NCBI GenBank assembly: GCA_017744795.1
Contig: JAGIAQ010000039.1
Span: forward strand, 1-34,869
Source of the DNA: Niabella sp.
GTDB taxonomy: Bacteria; Bacteroidota; Bacteroidia; Chitinophagales; Chitinophagaceae
Reading direction: 5' to 3'
Length of the DNA: 34,869 bases
Positions 8,379-15,591 of this stretch are shown here, in pieces; position 1 is the first letter of the stretch; each line of letters starts with the position of its first letter. A model generated the notes under the pieces. The model was not told the origin of the DNA, did no database searches, and saw nothing but the letters and a program-made list of their open reading frames with translations. Both the position numbers and the translations under genes were made by a program.

Positions 8379-8770
8379 GCTTTCAAGACGGTTCCTTTTA
8401 TAGCCAGGGCAAACGCATCTAAATCATTTCGGGAAAAAGGACAATTTATAGATTGAGTTGCTTCAATTGTTCAGTTTTTTCAGTGCTTTTCAGTGTTTCA
8501 GTGGCCAATATTAGCCACAGAAGCTCAGAAACACAGAAAGCTATTCGTTGTTACGGCAAAAACTTCAAAAAGAACGAAGACGGAATACTATTGAAAAAAT
8601 GTCCTTTTACATTTCTTATTCAATATTTCTTATTTTACATTCTCTGAGATTCCTTGCTTAAGGAAACGACATTGAACAACAAATAGGGGTTCCTTTATAA
8701 GTTATTCAATAACAACTGTTAGTTGTTGAATTTTTTTGAAAATTTTTTTTCTGGTTTTAAATTTTCATTT
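8379..8770. other. Intergenic region between lipB and the aromatic leader
   Basis: About 390 bp with no supported gene. Around 8460-8550 are repeat-like runs (CAGTGTTTCAGTGG and, in partial inverse, GCCACAGAAGCTCAG) that form an imperfect hairpin. At 8711-8727 a 7-bp AT-rich stem with loop GTT is followed by a T-run (8731-8737) and could be a weak terminator for lipB. A 64-codon open frame at 8453-8647 runs through the repeat and looks spurious. Confidence 0.5.
8711..8737 (+). terminator. Weak candidate terminator after lipB
   Basis: AACAACT-GTT-AGTTGTT followed within three bases by seven T. The stem is AT-rich and 330 bp beyond the lipB stop, so this is tentative. Confidence 0.3.
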
Positions 8771-8778
8771 TATCTTTG
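8771..8778 (+). promoter_or_regulatory. -7 element of the aromatic operon
   Basis: TATCTTTG fits TANNTTTG and ends 10 nt before the leader-peptide ATG, the same spacing as at lipB. Transcription would therefore start just ahead of the leader ORF, as expected for an attenuated operon. Confidence 0.6.
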
Positions 8779-8788
8779 GCACTCATTT

Positions 8789-8872
8789 ATGAAGTCAACA
8801 AGATTCTATACCTGGTTTTATTTTAGCTTTTTCTTTTTTGGAGCAAAGCCGGGCTCGCTTTTGTTGAAGTAA
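8789..8872 (+). CDS. Aromatic-rich leader peptide of the attenuator
   Basis: A 27-codon ORF (ATG at 8789, TAA at 8870-8872) is too short for ordinary gene finding. Residues 5-17 read RFYTWFYFSFFFF: seven Phe, two Tyr and one Trp, with 10 of the 12 residues from 6 to 17 aromatic. The tail is GAKPGSLLLK. It lies between a -7 box and an intrinsic terminator, ahead of seven genes that make aromatic amino acids. That is the signature of an attenuation leader, whose translation speed reports charging of tRNA-Phe, tRNA-Tyr and tRNA-Trp. The codons for A-K-P-G (8844-8854) also contain the RNA segment that competes with the terminator. The peptide itself probably has no function. Confidence 0.87.
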   Translation: MKSTRFYTWFYFSFFFFGAKPGSLLLK

Positions 8873-8915
8873 TTTAAATAAAATAAAATAACTCAGAATA
8901 AAAGAAGATCCCGGC
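8848..8915 (+). promoter_or_regulatory. Candidate antiterminator pairing
   Basis: GCCGGG at 8848-8853, inside the leader ORF, is complementary to CCCGGC at 8910-8915, the 5' arm of the terminator. After one mismatch, TC (8855-8856) can also pair with GA (8907-8908). The leader segment duplicates the terminator 3' arm, so the two structures exclude each other. A ribosome stalled on the aromatic codons upstream would leave this pairing free to form; a ribosome reaching the stop codon at 8870 should disturb it. A weak earlier hairpin (GCTTT 8826-8830 with AAAGC 8845-8849) may act as the 1:2 stem. Confidence 0.7.
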
Positions 8916-8937
8916 GAAGAAGGCCGGGATTTTTTTT
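8905..8937 (+). terminator. Attenuator terminator upstream of pheA
   Basis: ATCCCGGC (8908-8915) and GCCGGGAT (8923-8930) form eight perfect pairs around the loop GAAGAAG, with A/U and G.U pairs extending the base, and are followed by a run of T to 8937. It ends 25 nt before the pheA ATG, so its only sensible role is to stop transcription before the operon. Confidence 0.9.
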
Positions 8938-8962
8938 AACCCAATTGTAAAATAGTGGCGGT

Positions 8963-9844
8963 ATGACCCCAAAAGAATCGGAAATAACAAAGGATATTGT
9001 CAGTGGCCTGGTGGCAGAAGGGCCTGTTGCTATTCAGGGCTTCGAAGGAAGTTTTCACCAGATGGCAGCAAGATTCTTTTATGGTAAGGAAACCGAAGTG
9101 CTCTGCTGTAGTACCTTCCGGGATGTTATAGACGCGGCGAAGGATAAAAAAAGAACTGATGGCTGTATCATGGCCATCGAGAATTCAATTGCAGGAAGTA
9201 TTTTACCCAATTACAACCTGATCCAGAAAAGTAACCTGCATATTGTTGGGGAGATCTACCTGCAGATCAATCAGAACCTGCTGGTGAATCATAACGTGGA
9301 ACTGGAAGATATTAAAGAAGTGCATTCGCACACGATGGCATTACAGCAATGTTATGATTACCTGGATCAATACAAGTGGAAGCTGGTAGAGTCGGAGGAT
9401 ACGGCTTTAAGTGCAAAGCATATCGCCCAGTACAAATCGATACATACAGCAGCGATCGCTAGCTCATTGGCTGCTGAATTGTTTGACCTGAAAATGATCG
9501 CTCCGAAGATCCAGACGCAAAAAAATAACTATACGAGGTTTATTGTTTTGAAACGGCCGGAAGACGTACCGGGCACACAAACGGGCAATAAGGCATCTAT
9601 TAATTTTCAAACGGTGCACAAAGAAGGCAGCCTGGCAAGGGTATTGGGCGTTATCGCCATACATAAAGTAAACCTTACCAAATTACAAAGCTTTCCGATT
9701 CCCGGGTCGGAGTTTAAATACCAGTTTCATGCAGATATGGAGTTTGACAATCTGCTCTCCTTTGAACGGGTCATCGAAAAAATGAAACCCTTAACGGAGC
9801 AGATAAAAATTTACGGAGTTTACAATAAAGGTTTATGGAAGTAG
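8963..9844 (+). CDS. pheA: Prephenate dehydratase
   Basis: The 293-residue enzyme converts prephenate to phenylpyruvate, the committed step to phenylalanine. The catalytic domain shows VAIQGFEGSFHQMAA near the start, IMAIENSIAG, and the active-site motif NNYTRF with Thr191-Arg192-Phe193. Residues from about 205 form an ACT domain (ASINFQTVHKEGSLARVLGVIAIHKVNLTKLQS), the usual site of Phe feedback inhibition. There is no fused chorismate mutase, unlike the enterobacterial PheA; the mutase is carried on the DAHP synthase three genes downstream. The gene is first in the operon, 25 nt after the attenuator, and its last 10 bp overlap the next gene. Confidence 0.95.
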   Translation: MTPKESEITKDIVSGLVAEGPVAIQGFEGSFHQMAARFFYGKETEVLCCSTFRDVIDAAKDKKRTDGCIMAIENSIAGSILPNYNLIQKSNLHIVGEIYLQINQNLLVNHNVELEDIKEVHSHTMALQQCYDYLDQYKWKLVESEDTALSAKHIAQYKSIHTAAIASSLAAELFDLKMIAPKIQTQKNNYTRFIVLKRPEDVPGTQTGNKASINFQTVHKEGSLARVLGVIAIHKVNLTKLQSFPIPGSEFKYQFHADMEFDNLLSFERVIEKMKPLTEQIKIYGVYNKGLWK

Positions 9845-10992
9845 CAAAAAGATTACAGGGCGTGGGCGAATACTATTTCTCAAAAAAGCTGAGGGAAATA
9901 GATGCGTTGAATCAGCAGGGAAAAAATATCATCAACCTTGGTATCGGTAGTCCTGATCTGCCGCCGCATCCGGACGTGATCAAAGTATTGCAGGAAGAAG
10001 CGCAAAAGCCCAATGTGCACGGCTACCAGAATTATAAGGGGAGCCCGGTTTTGCGAAAAGCCTATGCCAGCTGGTATCAACGCTGGTACGGTGTAATATT
10101 GGATCCTGAAACCGAGATCCTGCCGCTGATCGGAAGCAAAGAAGGCATCATGCATATTTGCATGACCTATCTGAACGAAGGGGATAAGGCATTGGTGCCC
10201 AACCCCGGCTATCCTACTTATGCCAGCAATGTAAAAATAGCGGGCGGTGTTACTGTTACTTATGAACTGAATGTGGAGCATAACTATCAGCCCAACCTGG
10301 AAGCGCTGGAAGCAAGTGACCTGACAGGTGTTAAGCTTTTATTCGTTAACTATCCGCAAATGCCCACCGGGCAGCAGCCGGATCTTGCAGTATTTGAGAA
10401 GCTGGTCGCCTTTGCAAAAAAACACGGTATACTCATCATACATGACAATCCGTATAGCTTTATTTTAAATGATCATCCCATCAGCTTTTTGAGTATTGAA
10501 GGTGCGAAAGAGGTGGTGATCGAGCTTAACTCTCTAAGCAAATCGCATAATATGGCTGGCTGGCGCCTGGGCGTGCTGGTGGGTGCGGCAGACCGTATCA
10601 ACGAAGTGTTGCGCTTTAAAAGCAATATGGACAGCGGTATGTTCCTTCCGCTGCAACTGGCAGCAGCAAAGGCTTTAACGCTGGGCAAAGAATGGCATGA
10701 TGAAGTAAACGCAGTATATCGCGAGCGACGCGAAAAAGTATATGAACTGTTGGATCTCCTGGATTGCCGGTATGCAAAAGAGCAGGTGGGTTTGTTTATG
10801 TGGGCTGCCATTCCTGCAACCTACAAAGACGGATACGCACTGGCGGACGATATTTTATATAATGCCAATGTGTTTATTACTCCTGGTGGCATTTTTGGCA
10901 ATGCCGGTGATCAGTATATCCGCATTAGTTTGTGCGGGTCAACAGAACGGTTTGAAGAAGCGATCAAAAGAGTAAAGGAAATAAAGCAATAG
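9835..10992 (+). CDS. PLP-dependent class I/II aminotransferase, probably aromatic
   Basis: This 385-residue fold-type I aminotransferase has the N-terminal IDALNQQGKNIINLGIGSPDLPPHP and the PLP-lysine motif SLSKSHNMAGWRLG with Lys236. NPGYPTY and the C-terminal RISLCGSTERF (substrate-carboxylate Arg) also fit the family. Sequence flavour resembles LL-diaminopimelate and aspartate/aromatic aminotransferases, so the substrate cannot be assigned by sequence alone. Placement between pheA and tyrA, with a 10-bp overlap with pheA and 4 bp before tyrA, argues that it transaminates phenylpyruvate and 4-hydroxyphenylpyruvate, the last step to Phe and Tyr. The overlap suggests translational coupling. 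Confidence 0.88.
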   Translation: MEVAKRLQGVGEYYFSKKLREIDALNQQGKNIINLGIGSPDLPPHPDVIKVLQEEAQKPNVHGYQNYKGSPVLRKAYASWYQRWYGVILDPETEILPLIGSKEGIMHICMTYLNEGDKALVPNPGYPTYASNVKIAGGVTVTYELNVEHNYQPNLEALEASDLTGVKLLFVNYPQMPTGQQPDLAVFEKLVAFAKKHGILIIHDNPYSFILNDHPISFLSIEGAKEVVIELNSLSKSHNMAGWRLGVLVGAADRINEVLRFKSNMDSGMFLPLQLAAAKALTLGKEWHDEVNAVYRERREKVYELLDLLDCRYAKEQVGLFMWAAIPATYKDGYALADDILYNANVFITPGGIFGNAGDQYIRISLCGSTERFEEAIKRVKEIKQ

Positions 10993-10996
10993 TTTA

Positions 10997-11848
10997 ATGA
11001 GCGATCGAAAGCGCATAGCAATTATTGGGGTCGGATTGATCGGCGGATCAATGGCATTACAGTTACACGAAAAGAAACTGTCGACGAAGCTGATAGGGGT
11101 GGATGCCAACCCGGAACATGCTGCGCAGGCGCTGGAATATGAGCTGGTAGATGAATTGCTGCCGCTTGATGAAGCAATTGCTGCAGCGGAAGTTATTGTG
11201 CTGGCCATACCGGTAAATAAAATGGTAAGCCTGTTGCCCCAGGTGCTGGATCGGGTAACGGATCAGATCGTCTTCGACATGGGATCCACAAAATCCGCAT
11301 TGATCGAGGCGGTGAAAGAACATCCTAAACGCGGGCGCTATGTGGCTACGCATCCGATGTGGGGTACAGAGTACAGCGGCCCCAAAGCCGCTCAGCGCGG
11401 AGCCTTTGAAGGGAAGGCAGTAATTCTGTGCAATGCTAATGAGTCAGATCCGGATGCCCTCGACTGGATAAAAAAAATGTATTCTAAAATTGGGATGCGC
11501 CTGGTGGAAATGGAAGCTAAAGCTCATGACCTGCACGTGGCCTATGTGAGTCATATCTCACATATTACTTCCTTTGCACTGGCCAATACGGTTTTGGAAA
11601 AAGAAAAAGTGGAGAGCGCTATCTTTGAAATTGCATCGGCGGGTTTCGAAAGTACCGTGCGCCTGGCAAAGAGCAACCCGGAGATGTGGGTGCCCATCTT
11701 CCTTCAAAATAAGGAAAATGTGATCGATGTGCTCACCGAGCATATTGAGCAGCTCACGAAATTTAAAGAATCGATACAGTCCAATGACAGCAAGGGTTTG
11801 CAGGCATTGATCGATGATGCTAATAAAATAAAACGAATCATCAAATAA
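10997..11848 (+). CDS. tyrA: Prephenate dehydrogenase
   Basis: The 283-residue protein begins with an NAD-binding Rossmann motif (IAIIGVGLIGGSMA) and carries ATHPMWGTEYSGP, the family's conserved active-site stretch with a His, and SHISHITSFALA. It oxidatively decarboxylates prephenate to 4-hydroxyphenylpyruvate, the Tyr branch. The length fits a monofunctional TyrA with a helical dimerisation domain and no ACT domain, so feedback control may come from elsewhere. The start lies 4 bp after the aminotransferase stop; 16 bp separate its end from the next gene. An arogenate dehydrogenase activity cannot be excluded. Confidence 0.93.
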   Translation: MSDRKRIAIIGVGLIGGSMALQLHEKKLSTKLIGVDANPEHAAQALEYELVDELLPLDEAIAAAEVIVLAIPVNKMVSLLPQVLDRVTDQIVFDMGSTKSALIEAVKEHPKRGRYVATHPMWGTEYSGPKAAQRGAFEGKAVILCNANESDPDALDWIKKMYSKIGMRLVEMEAKAHDLHVAYVSHISHITSFALANTVLEKEKVESAIFEIASAGFESTVRLAKSNPEMWVPIFLQNKENVIDVLTEHIEQLTKFKESIQSNDSKGLQALIDDANKIKRIIK

Positions 11849-11864
11849 TTAATAATTTAAAAAA

Positions 11865-12956
11865 ATGAAAACGGCTGAAATGACGGATAAAGAAAGAACA
11901 CAACAGGTATGGGCAAAACGCCCGATCGTGATCAGCGGACCCTGCAGCGCTGAAACGGAAGAACAGGTAGTTGAAACGGCTAAACGCCTTGCTGCTACCG
12001 GAAAAGTAGATGCTTTACGTGCTGGTATCTGGAAACCACGTACCAAGCCAGGTATGTTTGAAGGCATTGGCGCCAAAGGATTGCCCTGGTTGCAGGCTGC
12101 AAAAAAAGCAACAGGCTTGCCTACCGCTATTGAAGTGGCAACCGCTAAACAGGTAGAGGACGCTTTAACGTTTGATGTGGACATTCTCTGGATCGGCGCG
12201 CGTACCACGGTAAACCCGTTCAGCGTTCAGGAAGTAGCAGATGCGCTCCGGGGTGTTGATGTGCCTGTACTGGTGAAAAACCCCATCAACCCCGACCTGG
12301 AATTGTGGGGCGGCGGCGTAGAGCGTATTGCACGTGCAGGTGTTAAAGACATTGGGCTGATCCACCGCGGATTCTCGTCTTACGGAAACACGCAGTTCCG
12401 GAACGCGCCCATGTGGCACCTGGCTATTGAAATGAAGCTGCGTTACCCTGAGCTGCCGATCATCAATGATCCTTCGCATATCTGCGGAAACCGCGATGGC
12501 CTGTTTGATGTGGCGCAAAAAGCCATCGACCTGGATTATGATGGGGTTATGATCGAATCGCATATTGATCCGGATAATGCCTGGAGCGATGCCAAACAGC
12601 AGATAACTCCGGAACGTTTAAAGGAAATGCTGGAAGCGATCGTATGGAGAAAAGAAAGTAAAGATAATTCCCAGCTGCAGGGCGGACTGGAAAAATTACG
12701 TCAGCAGATCAATCACCTGGATGATGAAATGCTGCAGATCCTGTCTCAGCGGATGAAGATCGCCGATAAGATCGGTCAGTATAAAAAAGAAAACAACCTC
12801 ACCATTTTACAAACCAACCGATGGCAGGAAATTTTAGATAAAATGATGGCCAAGGGTGAGAAGCTGGGATTGAGCAAAGATTTCATTATGAAATACCTGG
12901 ATGCTGTGCATTTGGAGAGCATCAATCATCAGAAAAATGTGATGGACGCCTCTTAG
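11865..12956 (+). CDS. Bifunctional DAHP synthase / chorismate mutase (AroQ type)
   Basis: The 363-residue fusion has a DAHP synthase domain of the KdsA-like (type I-beta) group at residues about 15-262: ISGPCSAE with the metal-ligand Cys27, AGIWKPRTKPG, GARTTVNPFSVQ, LVKNP, NDPSHICGNRD and MIESHIDPDNAWSDAKQQ. Residues from about 272 form an all-helical AroQ chorismate mutase (LEKLRQQINHLDDEMLQ, RMKIADKIGQYKK). It therefore catalyses the first step of the shikimate pathway and the chorismate-to-prephenate step. In such fusions, prephenate binding to the mutase domain can inhibit the synthase domain, so allostery may add to transcription attenuation. The residues expected for both activities are visible. 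Confidence 0.95.
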   Translation: MKTAEMTDKERTQQVWAKRPIVISGPCSAETEEQVVETAKRLAATGKVDALRAGIWKPRTKPGMFEGIGAKGLPWLQAAKKATGLPTAIEVATAKQVEDALTFDVDILWIGARTTVNPFSVQEVADALRGVDVPVLVKNPINPDLELWGGGVERIARAGVKDIGLIHRGFSSYGNTQFRNAPMWHLAIEMKLRYPELPIINDPSHICGNRDGLFDVAQKAIDLDYDGVMIESHIDPDNAWSDAKQQITPERLKEMLEAIVWRKESKDNSQLQGGLEKLRQQINHLDDEMLQILSQRMKIADKIGQYKKENNLTILQTNRWQEILDKMMAKGEKLGLSKDFIMKYLDAVHLESINHQKNVMDAS

Positions 12957-12970
12957 TTCATAGTTTGATA

Positions 12971-13023
12971 GTTCATAGATCATAGTTCATGGATCATAGC
13001 GCCATGAACTATGATCTATGAAC
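12971..13023. repeat. 22-bp perfect hairpin built from 7-bp units, between DAHPS/CM and aroB
   Basis: Arms 12971-12992 and 13002-13023 are perfectly complementary over 22 bp around the 9-base loop ATCATAGCG. The sequence on both sides is made of near-identical 7-mers (AGTTCAT, AGATCAT, AGTTCAT, GGATCAT). No T-tract follows, and the operon continues 17 bp later, so it is not an obvious terminator. In RNA it would be a very stable AU-rich stem that could mark a processing site or adjust aroB expression. Confidence 0.8.
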
Positions 13024-13039
13024 CATGAACCTTTTATAA

Positions 13040-14101
13040 ATGGAAAAAATAATAAAGTTCTCCAACGCGGCGACAAACTTTTATTTCGCCGCCGGCTTTA
13101 GTAAGCTGAAAGAGATCGCTGATAAAAAGGCAGCGGTGGTCATTACAGACGAGCATATTTTTAATGCGCACAGCCGTAAATTCAGCGGGTGGAAAACCAT
13201 GGTATTAAAACCAGGCGAGCAATATAAGGTGCAGGCTACTGTTGATAATGTGATTCAGCAATTGATCGGGCTGCAGGCGGACCGTAAAACGACCTTGATC
13301 GGAGTTGGCGGCGGTGTAATTACCGATATTACCGGGTACATTGCTTCCGTTTATATGCGGGGGCTTCGGTTTGGATTTGTTCCCACGTCTATCCTGGGTT
13401 TAGTGGATGCTTCTATCGGCGGTAAGAACGGCATCGATGTTGGCCCGTATAAAAATATGGTAGGCGTTATCCGGCAGCCGTCCTTTATCTTGCATGATAT
13501 GAGCCTGCTCAATTCGCTGCCGCAACTGGAGTGGGAAAATGGTTTTGCAGAAGTGATCAAACATGCCTGTATTAAGGATGCCTCCATGTTTGCAGCACTC
13601 GAAAAGAATTCGTTAGAAGATTATCAAAGCCGTAAAAAAACGATCTCTGAATTAGTGCAGCGGAATGCATTGATAAAGATCCGGGTGGTGCAAAAGGATG
13701 AGTTTGAAAAAGCCGATCGCCGTTTGCTGAACTTTGGGCATACCCTTGGCCATGCGATAGAAACGCAATACAACCTGATCCATGGCCATGCCATTAGCAT
13801 TGGTATGGTAGCAGCCTGCCGCATTTCAGAACAGCTGACTGGCTTTAAACAAACAGACCGTGTGATAAAACTTTTAGAAAAGTACAACCTGCCAACGCAC
13901 CTGGATTTTGATCTCCGAAAGGTTTTTGAGGTATTAAAAATGGATAAAAAGCGGGAGCTGAAAACAATGAATTTTGTGCTGCTGGATAAGATCGGTAAAG
14001 CGGTAGTACAGGCGATTCCCATGAAGCAACTGGAGCAGCTTATTACGGGTTTGAATCAGAAATCAGAAATAAAAAAATCAGAAATCAGAAATAAAAAATG
14101 A
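13040..14101 (+). CDS. aroB: 3-Dehydroquinate synthase
   Basis: The 353-residue enzyme makes 3-dehydroquinate from DAHP using NAD and a divalent metal, the second shikimate step. Motifs: GVGGGVITDITGYIAS (NAD loop), FVPTSILGLVDASIGGKNGID, KNMVGV, GFAEVIKHACIKD, and the metal ligands in FGHTLGHAIE and HGHAISIGM. The last 15 or so residues (QKSEIKKSEIRNKK) are not family sequence; they are encoded by two exact copies of a 22-bp repeat. The stop overlaps the aroA start in ATGA, so the two are probably translationally coupled. aroD/aroQ (dehydroquinase), aroE and aroK are not in this window. Confidence 0.95.
   Translation: MEKIIKFSNAATNFYFAAGFSKLKEIADKKAAVVITDEHIFNAHSRKFSGWKTMVLKPGEQYKVQATVDNVIQQLIGLQADRKTTLIGVGGGVITDITGYIASVYMRGLRFGFVPTSILGLVDASIGGKNGIDVGPYKNMVGVIRQPSFILHDMSLLNSLPQLEWENGFAEVIKHACIKDASMFAALEKNSLEDYQSRKKTISELVQRNALIKIRVVQKDEFEKADRRLLNFGHTLGHAIETQYNLIHGHAISIGMVAACRISEQLTGFKQTDRVIKLLEKYNLPTHLDFDLRKVFEVLKMDKKRELKTMNFVLLDKIGKAVVQAIPMKQLEQLITGLNQKSEIKKSEIRNKK
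14054..14097 (+). repeat. Two exact 22-bp tandem repeats at the aroB/aroA junction
   Basis: Copies at 14054-14075 and 14076-14097 are identical; each contains ATCAGAA twice followed by an A-rich run. The second copy ends at the base before the aroA ATG (14098). The repeat encodes the AroB C-terminal tail. Because 22 is not a multiple of 3, loss of one copy would move the AroB stop. Confidence 0.9.
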
Positions 14102-15441
14102 GGGTCACCATACATCCTTCTCAGTTGTCGGGTTCAATTTATGCCCCGGCTTCCAAAAGCTCCATGCAGCGGGCCTGCGCGGCGGCATTATTGGCTACTT
14201 CAAAAGTTGTGATCACCAATCCCGGTCACAGCAATGATGATAAAGCGGCGCAGGGGATCATAAAGGCGCTGGGTGCATCGATTACAAAAATTGATGCCGA
14301 TACTATTGAAATCGAAAGCGCATTCCTAAAAAACCCCGAGGGCATTCGGTCCAAAGAGGATGCTGTTAATTGTGGAGAAAGTGGTTTGAGCATCCGTATG
14401 TTCACGCCCATCGTTTCGTTATGTACAAATAGGGTTACCATTAATGGCGAAGGCAGCCTGGTAACACGCCCGATGGACTTCTTTGACCAGGTATTGCCGG
14501 GGCTGGATGTGGCCATCACTTCCCATAACGGTAAATTACCCCTGAAGGTAACGGGGCCGCTGCAGGCGAAAAATATTACGATCGACGGATCGTTGAGCTC
14601 ACAATTCCTTACCGGTTTATTGATGGCCTTCAGTGTGGCGCCCATCGCAGAACCGGTTATCATCAAGGTAACGGATTTGAAAAGCAAACCTTACATCGAT
14701 CTTACCTTGAATGTAATGAAACAGTTTGGGATGAACGTTCCTGAGAATAAGAATTATGAGGAATTTGTGTTCACAAAACCAGAAACCAGAAACCAGAAAC
14801 CAGAAACGATTAACTATACTGTTGAAGGCGACTGGAGCGGCGGTGCTTTCCTGTTGGTGGCAGGAGCGATAGCTGGTAATATACATGTGCGCGGATTGCA
14901 GCAAGGCAGCACCCAAGCCGACAAAAAGATCCTGGAAGCACTGATGGCCGCAAATGCAGGTATAGCAATGGATGCAAAGGGCATTACGTTACATGCGGCG
15001 CCCTTAACGGCTTTTGAATTTGACGCAACCGACTGTCCGGATCTGTTTCCTCCCCTGGTGGCGCTGGCTGCAAATTGCAAAGGCGTTACTTCGGTAAAAG
15101 GGGTAAGCCGGCTGGCGCATAAGGAAAGCGACCGGGGGCTGACCTTGCAGGAAGAATTTGGAAAGATGGGGATTAAAATAGACCTGGATGGTGACTGGAT
15201 GCGCATTCACGGAGGCCCGGTAAAAGGGGCTGTTGTACATTCCCGGCATGATCATCGTATTGCGATGGCCTGCGCTACTGCGGCGTTGAAAGCAGAAGGA
15301 ACCACTACGATTGAAGAAGCCCAGGCGATCAATAAATCGTACCCCGATTTTTATGATCATTTAAAACAGCTGGGGGCTACCGTTGAAGACGGGATCAATT
15401 ATATCGATTCATTAAAACAAACTTTTTCAGGTAACGAATAG
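14098..15441 (+). CDS. aroA: 3-Phosphoshikimate 1-carboxyvinyltransferase (EPSP synthase)
   Basis: The 447-residue enzyme adds the enolpyruvyl group of PEP to shikimate-3-phosphate. Conserved pieces: ASKSSMQRA (the family's SKS/R block), NCGESGLSIRMF (the PEP-site loop, here divergent from the common LGNAGTAMR), SLSSQFLTGLL, TDCPDLFPPLVALAA with catalytic Asp312, HKESDR with the Glu, and HDHRIAMACA. The divergent PEP loop may be a lineage trait. Residues about 227-237 (KPETRNQKPET) are encoded by four exact CCAGAAA units and look like an insertion on a surface loop before NYTVEGDWSGG. The start overlaps the aroB stop by 4 bp. A 150-bp gap follows before aroC. Confidence 0.94.
   Translation: MRVTIHPSQLSGSIYAPASKSSMQRACAAALLATSKVVITNPGHSNDDKAAQGIIKALGASITKIDADTIEIESAFLKNPEGIRSKEDAVNCGESGLSIRMFTPIVSLCTNRVTINGEGSLVTRPMDFFDQVLPGLDVAITSHNGKLPLKVTGPLQAKNITIDGSLSSQFLTGLLMAFSVAPIAEPVIIKVTDLKSKPYIDLTLNVMKQFGMNVPENKNYEEFVFTKPETRNQKPETINYTVEGDWSGGAFLLVAGAIAGNIHVRGLQQGSTQADKKILEALMAANAGIAMDAKGITLHAAPLTAFEFDATDCPDLFPPLVALAANCKGVTSVKGVSRLAHKESDRGLTLQEEFGKMGIKIDLDGDWMRIHGGPVKGAVVHSRHDHRIAMACATAALKAEGTTTIEEAQAINKSYPDFYDHLKQLGATVEDGINYIDSLKQTFSGNE
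14779..14806 (+). repeat. Four exact CCAGAAA units inside aroA
   Basis: Four consecutive perfect copies of a 7-bp unit lie in the coding sequence. Four copies total 28 bp, and the current number keeps the frame open; one copy more or fewer would shift it. Confidence 0.9.
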
Positions 15442-15496
15442 AAGCGGGTGCGGCCAACAGGTGCATCGCAACGTTTGTGACCAGTGTTCTGTTAAT

Positions 15497-15568
15497 CGTG
15501 AAATGTCATCCCGATAGTTATCGGGAGTGAAACGTGAGGGGGGTGCGTTTGTCGTCTCACGTTTCACG
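15497..15568. repeat. Hairpin cluster between aroA and aroC
   Basis: TCCCGATA (15509-15516) and TATCGGGA (15519-15526) form one palindrome, a motif often seen between Bacteroidota genes. Immediately after, GTGAAACGTGAG (15527-15538) pairs perfectly with CTCACGTTTCAC (15556-15567). CGTGAAA at 15497-15503 could pair with the same 3' arm instead, so two alternative folds exist. A CTCAAAT doublet follows at 15570-15583. Confidence 0.7.
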
Positions 15569-15591
15569 ACTCAAATCTCAAATCATAAGTT

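Noticed and set aside
8453-8647. 64-codon open frame upstream of the aromatic leader
   Set aside because: Runs through CAGTGTTT-type repeats, has low-complexity Phe/Ser content and no ribosome binding site or promoter box.
8771-8792. Possible sigma-54 promoter (TGGCAC) before the aromatic leader
   Set aside because: TGGCAC occurs, but the -12 TTGC element is missing at the required spacing, while TATCTTTG fits the housekeeping -7 box.
12971-13023. Hairpin as operon terminator
   Set aside because: No T-tract follows and aroB starts 17 bp later.
14779-14806. CRISPR-like direct repeats
   Set aside because: Units are 7 bp and contiguous with no spacers.
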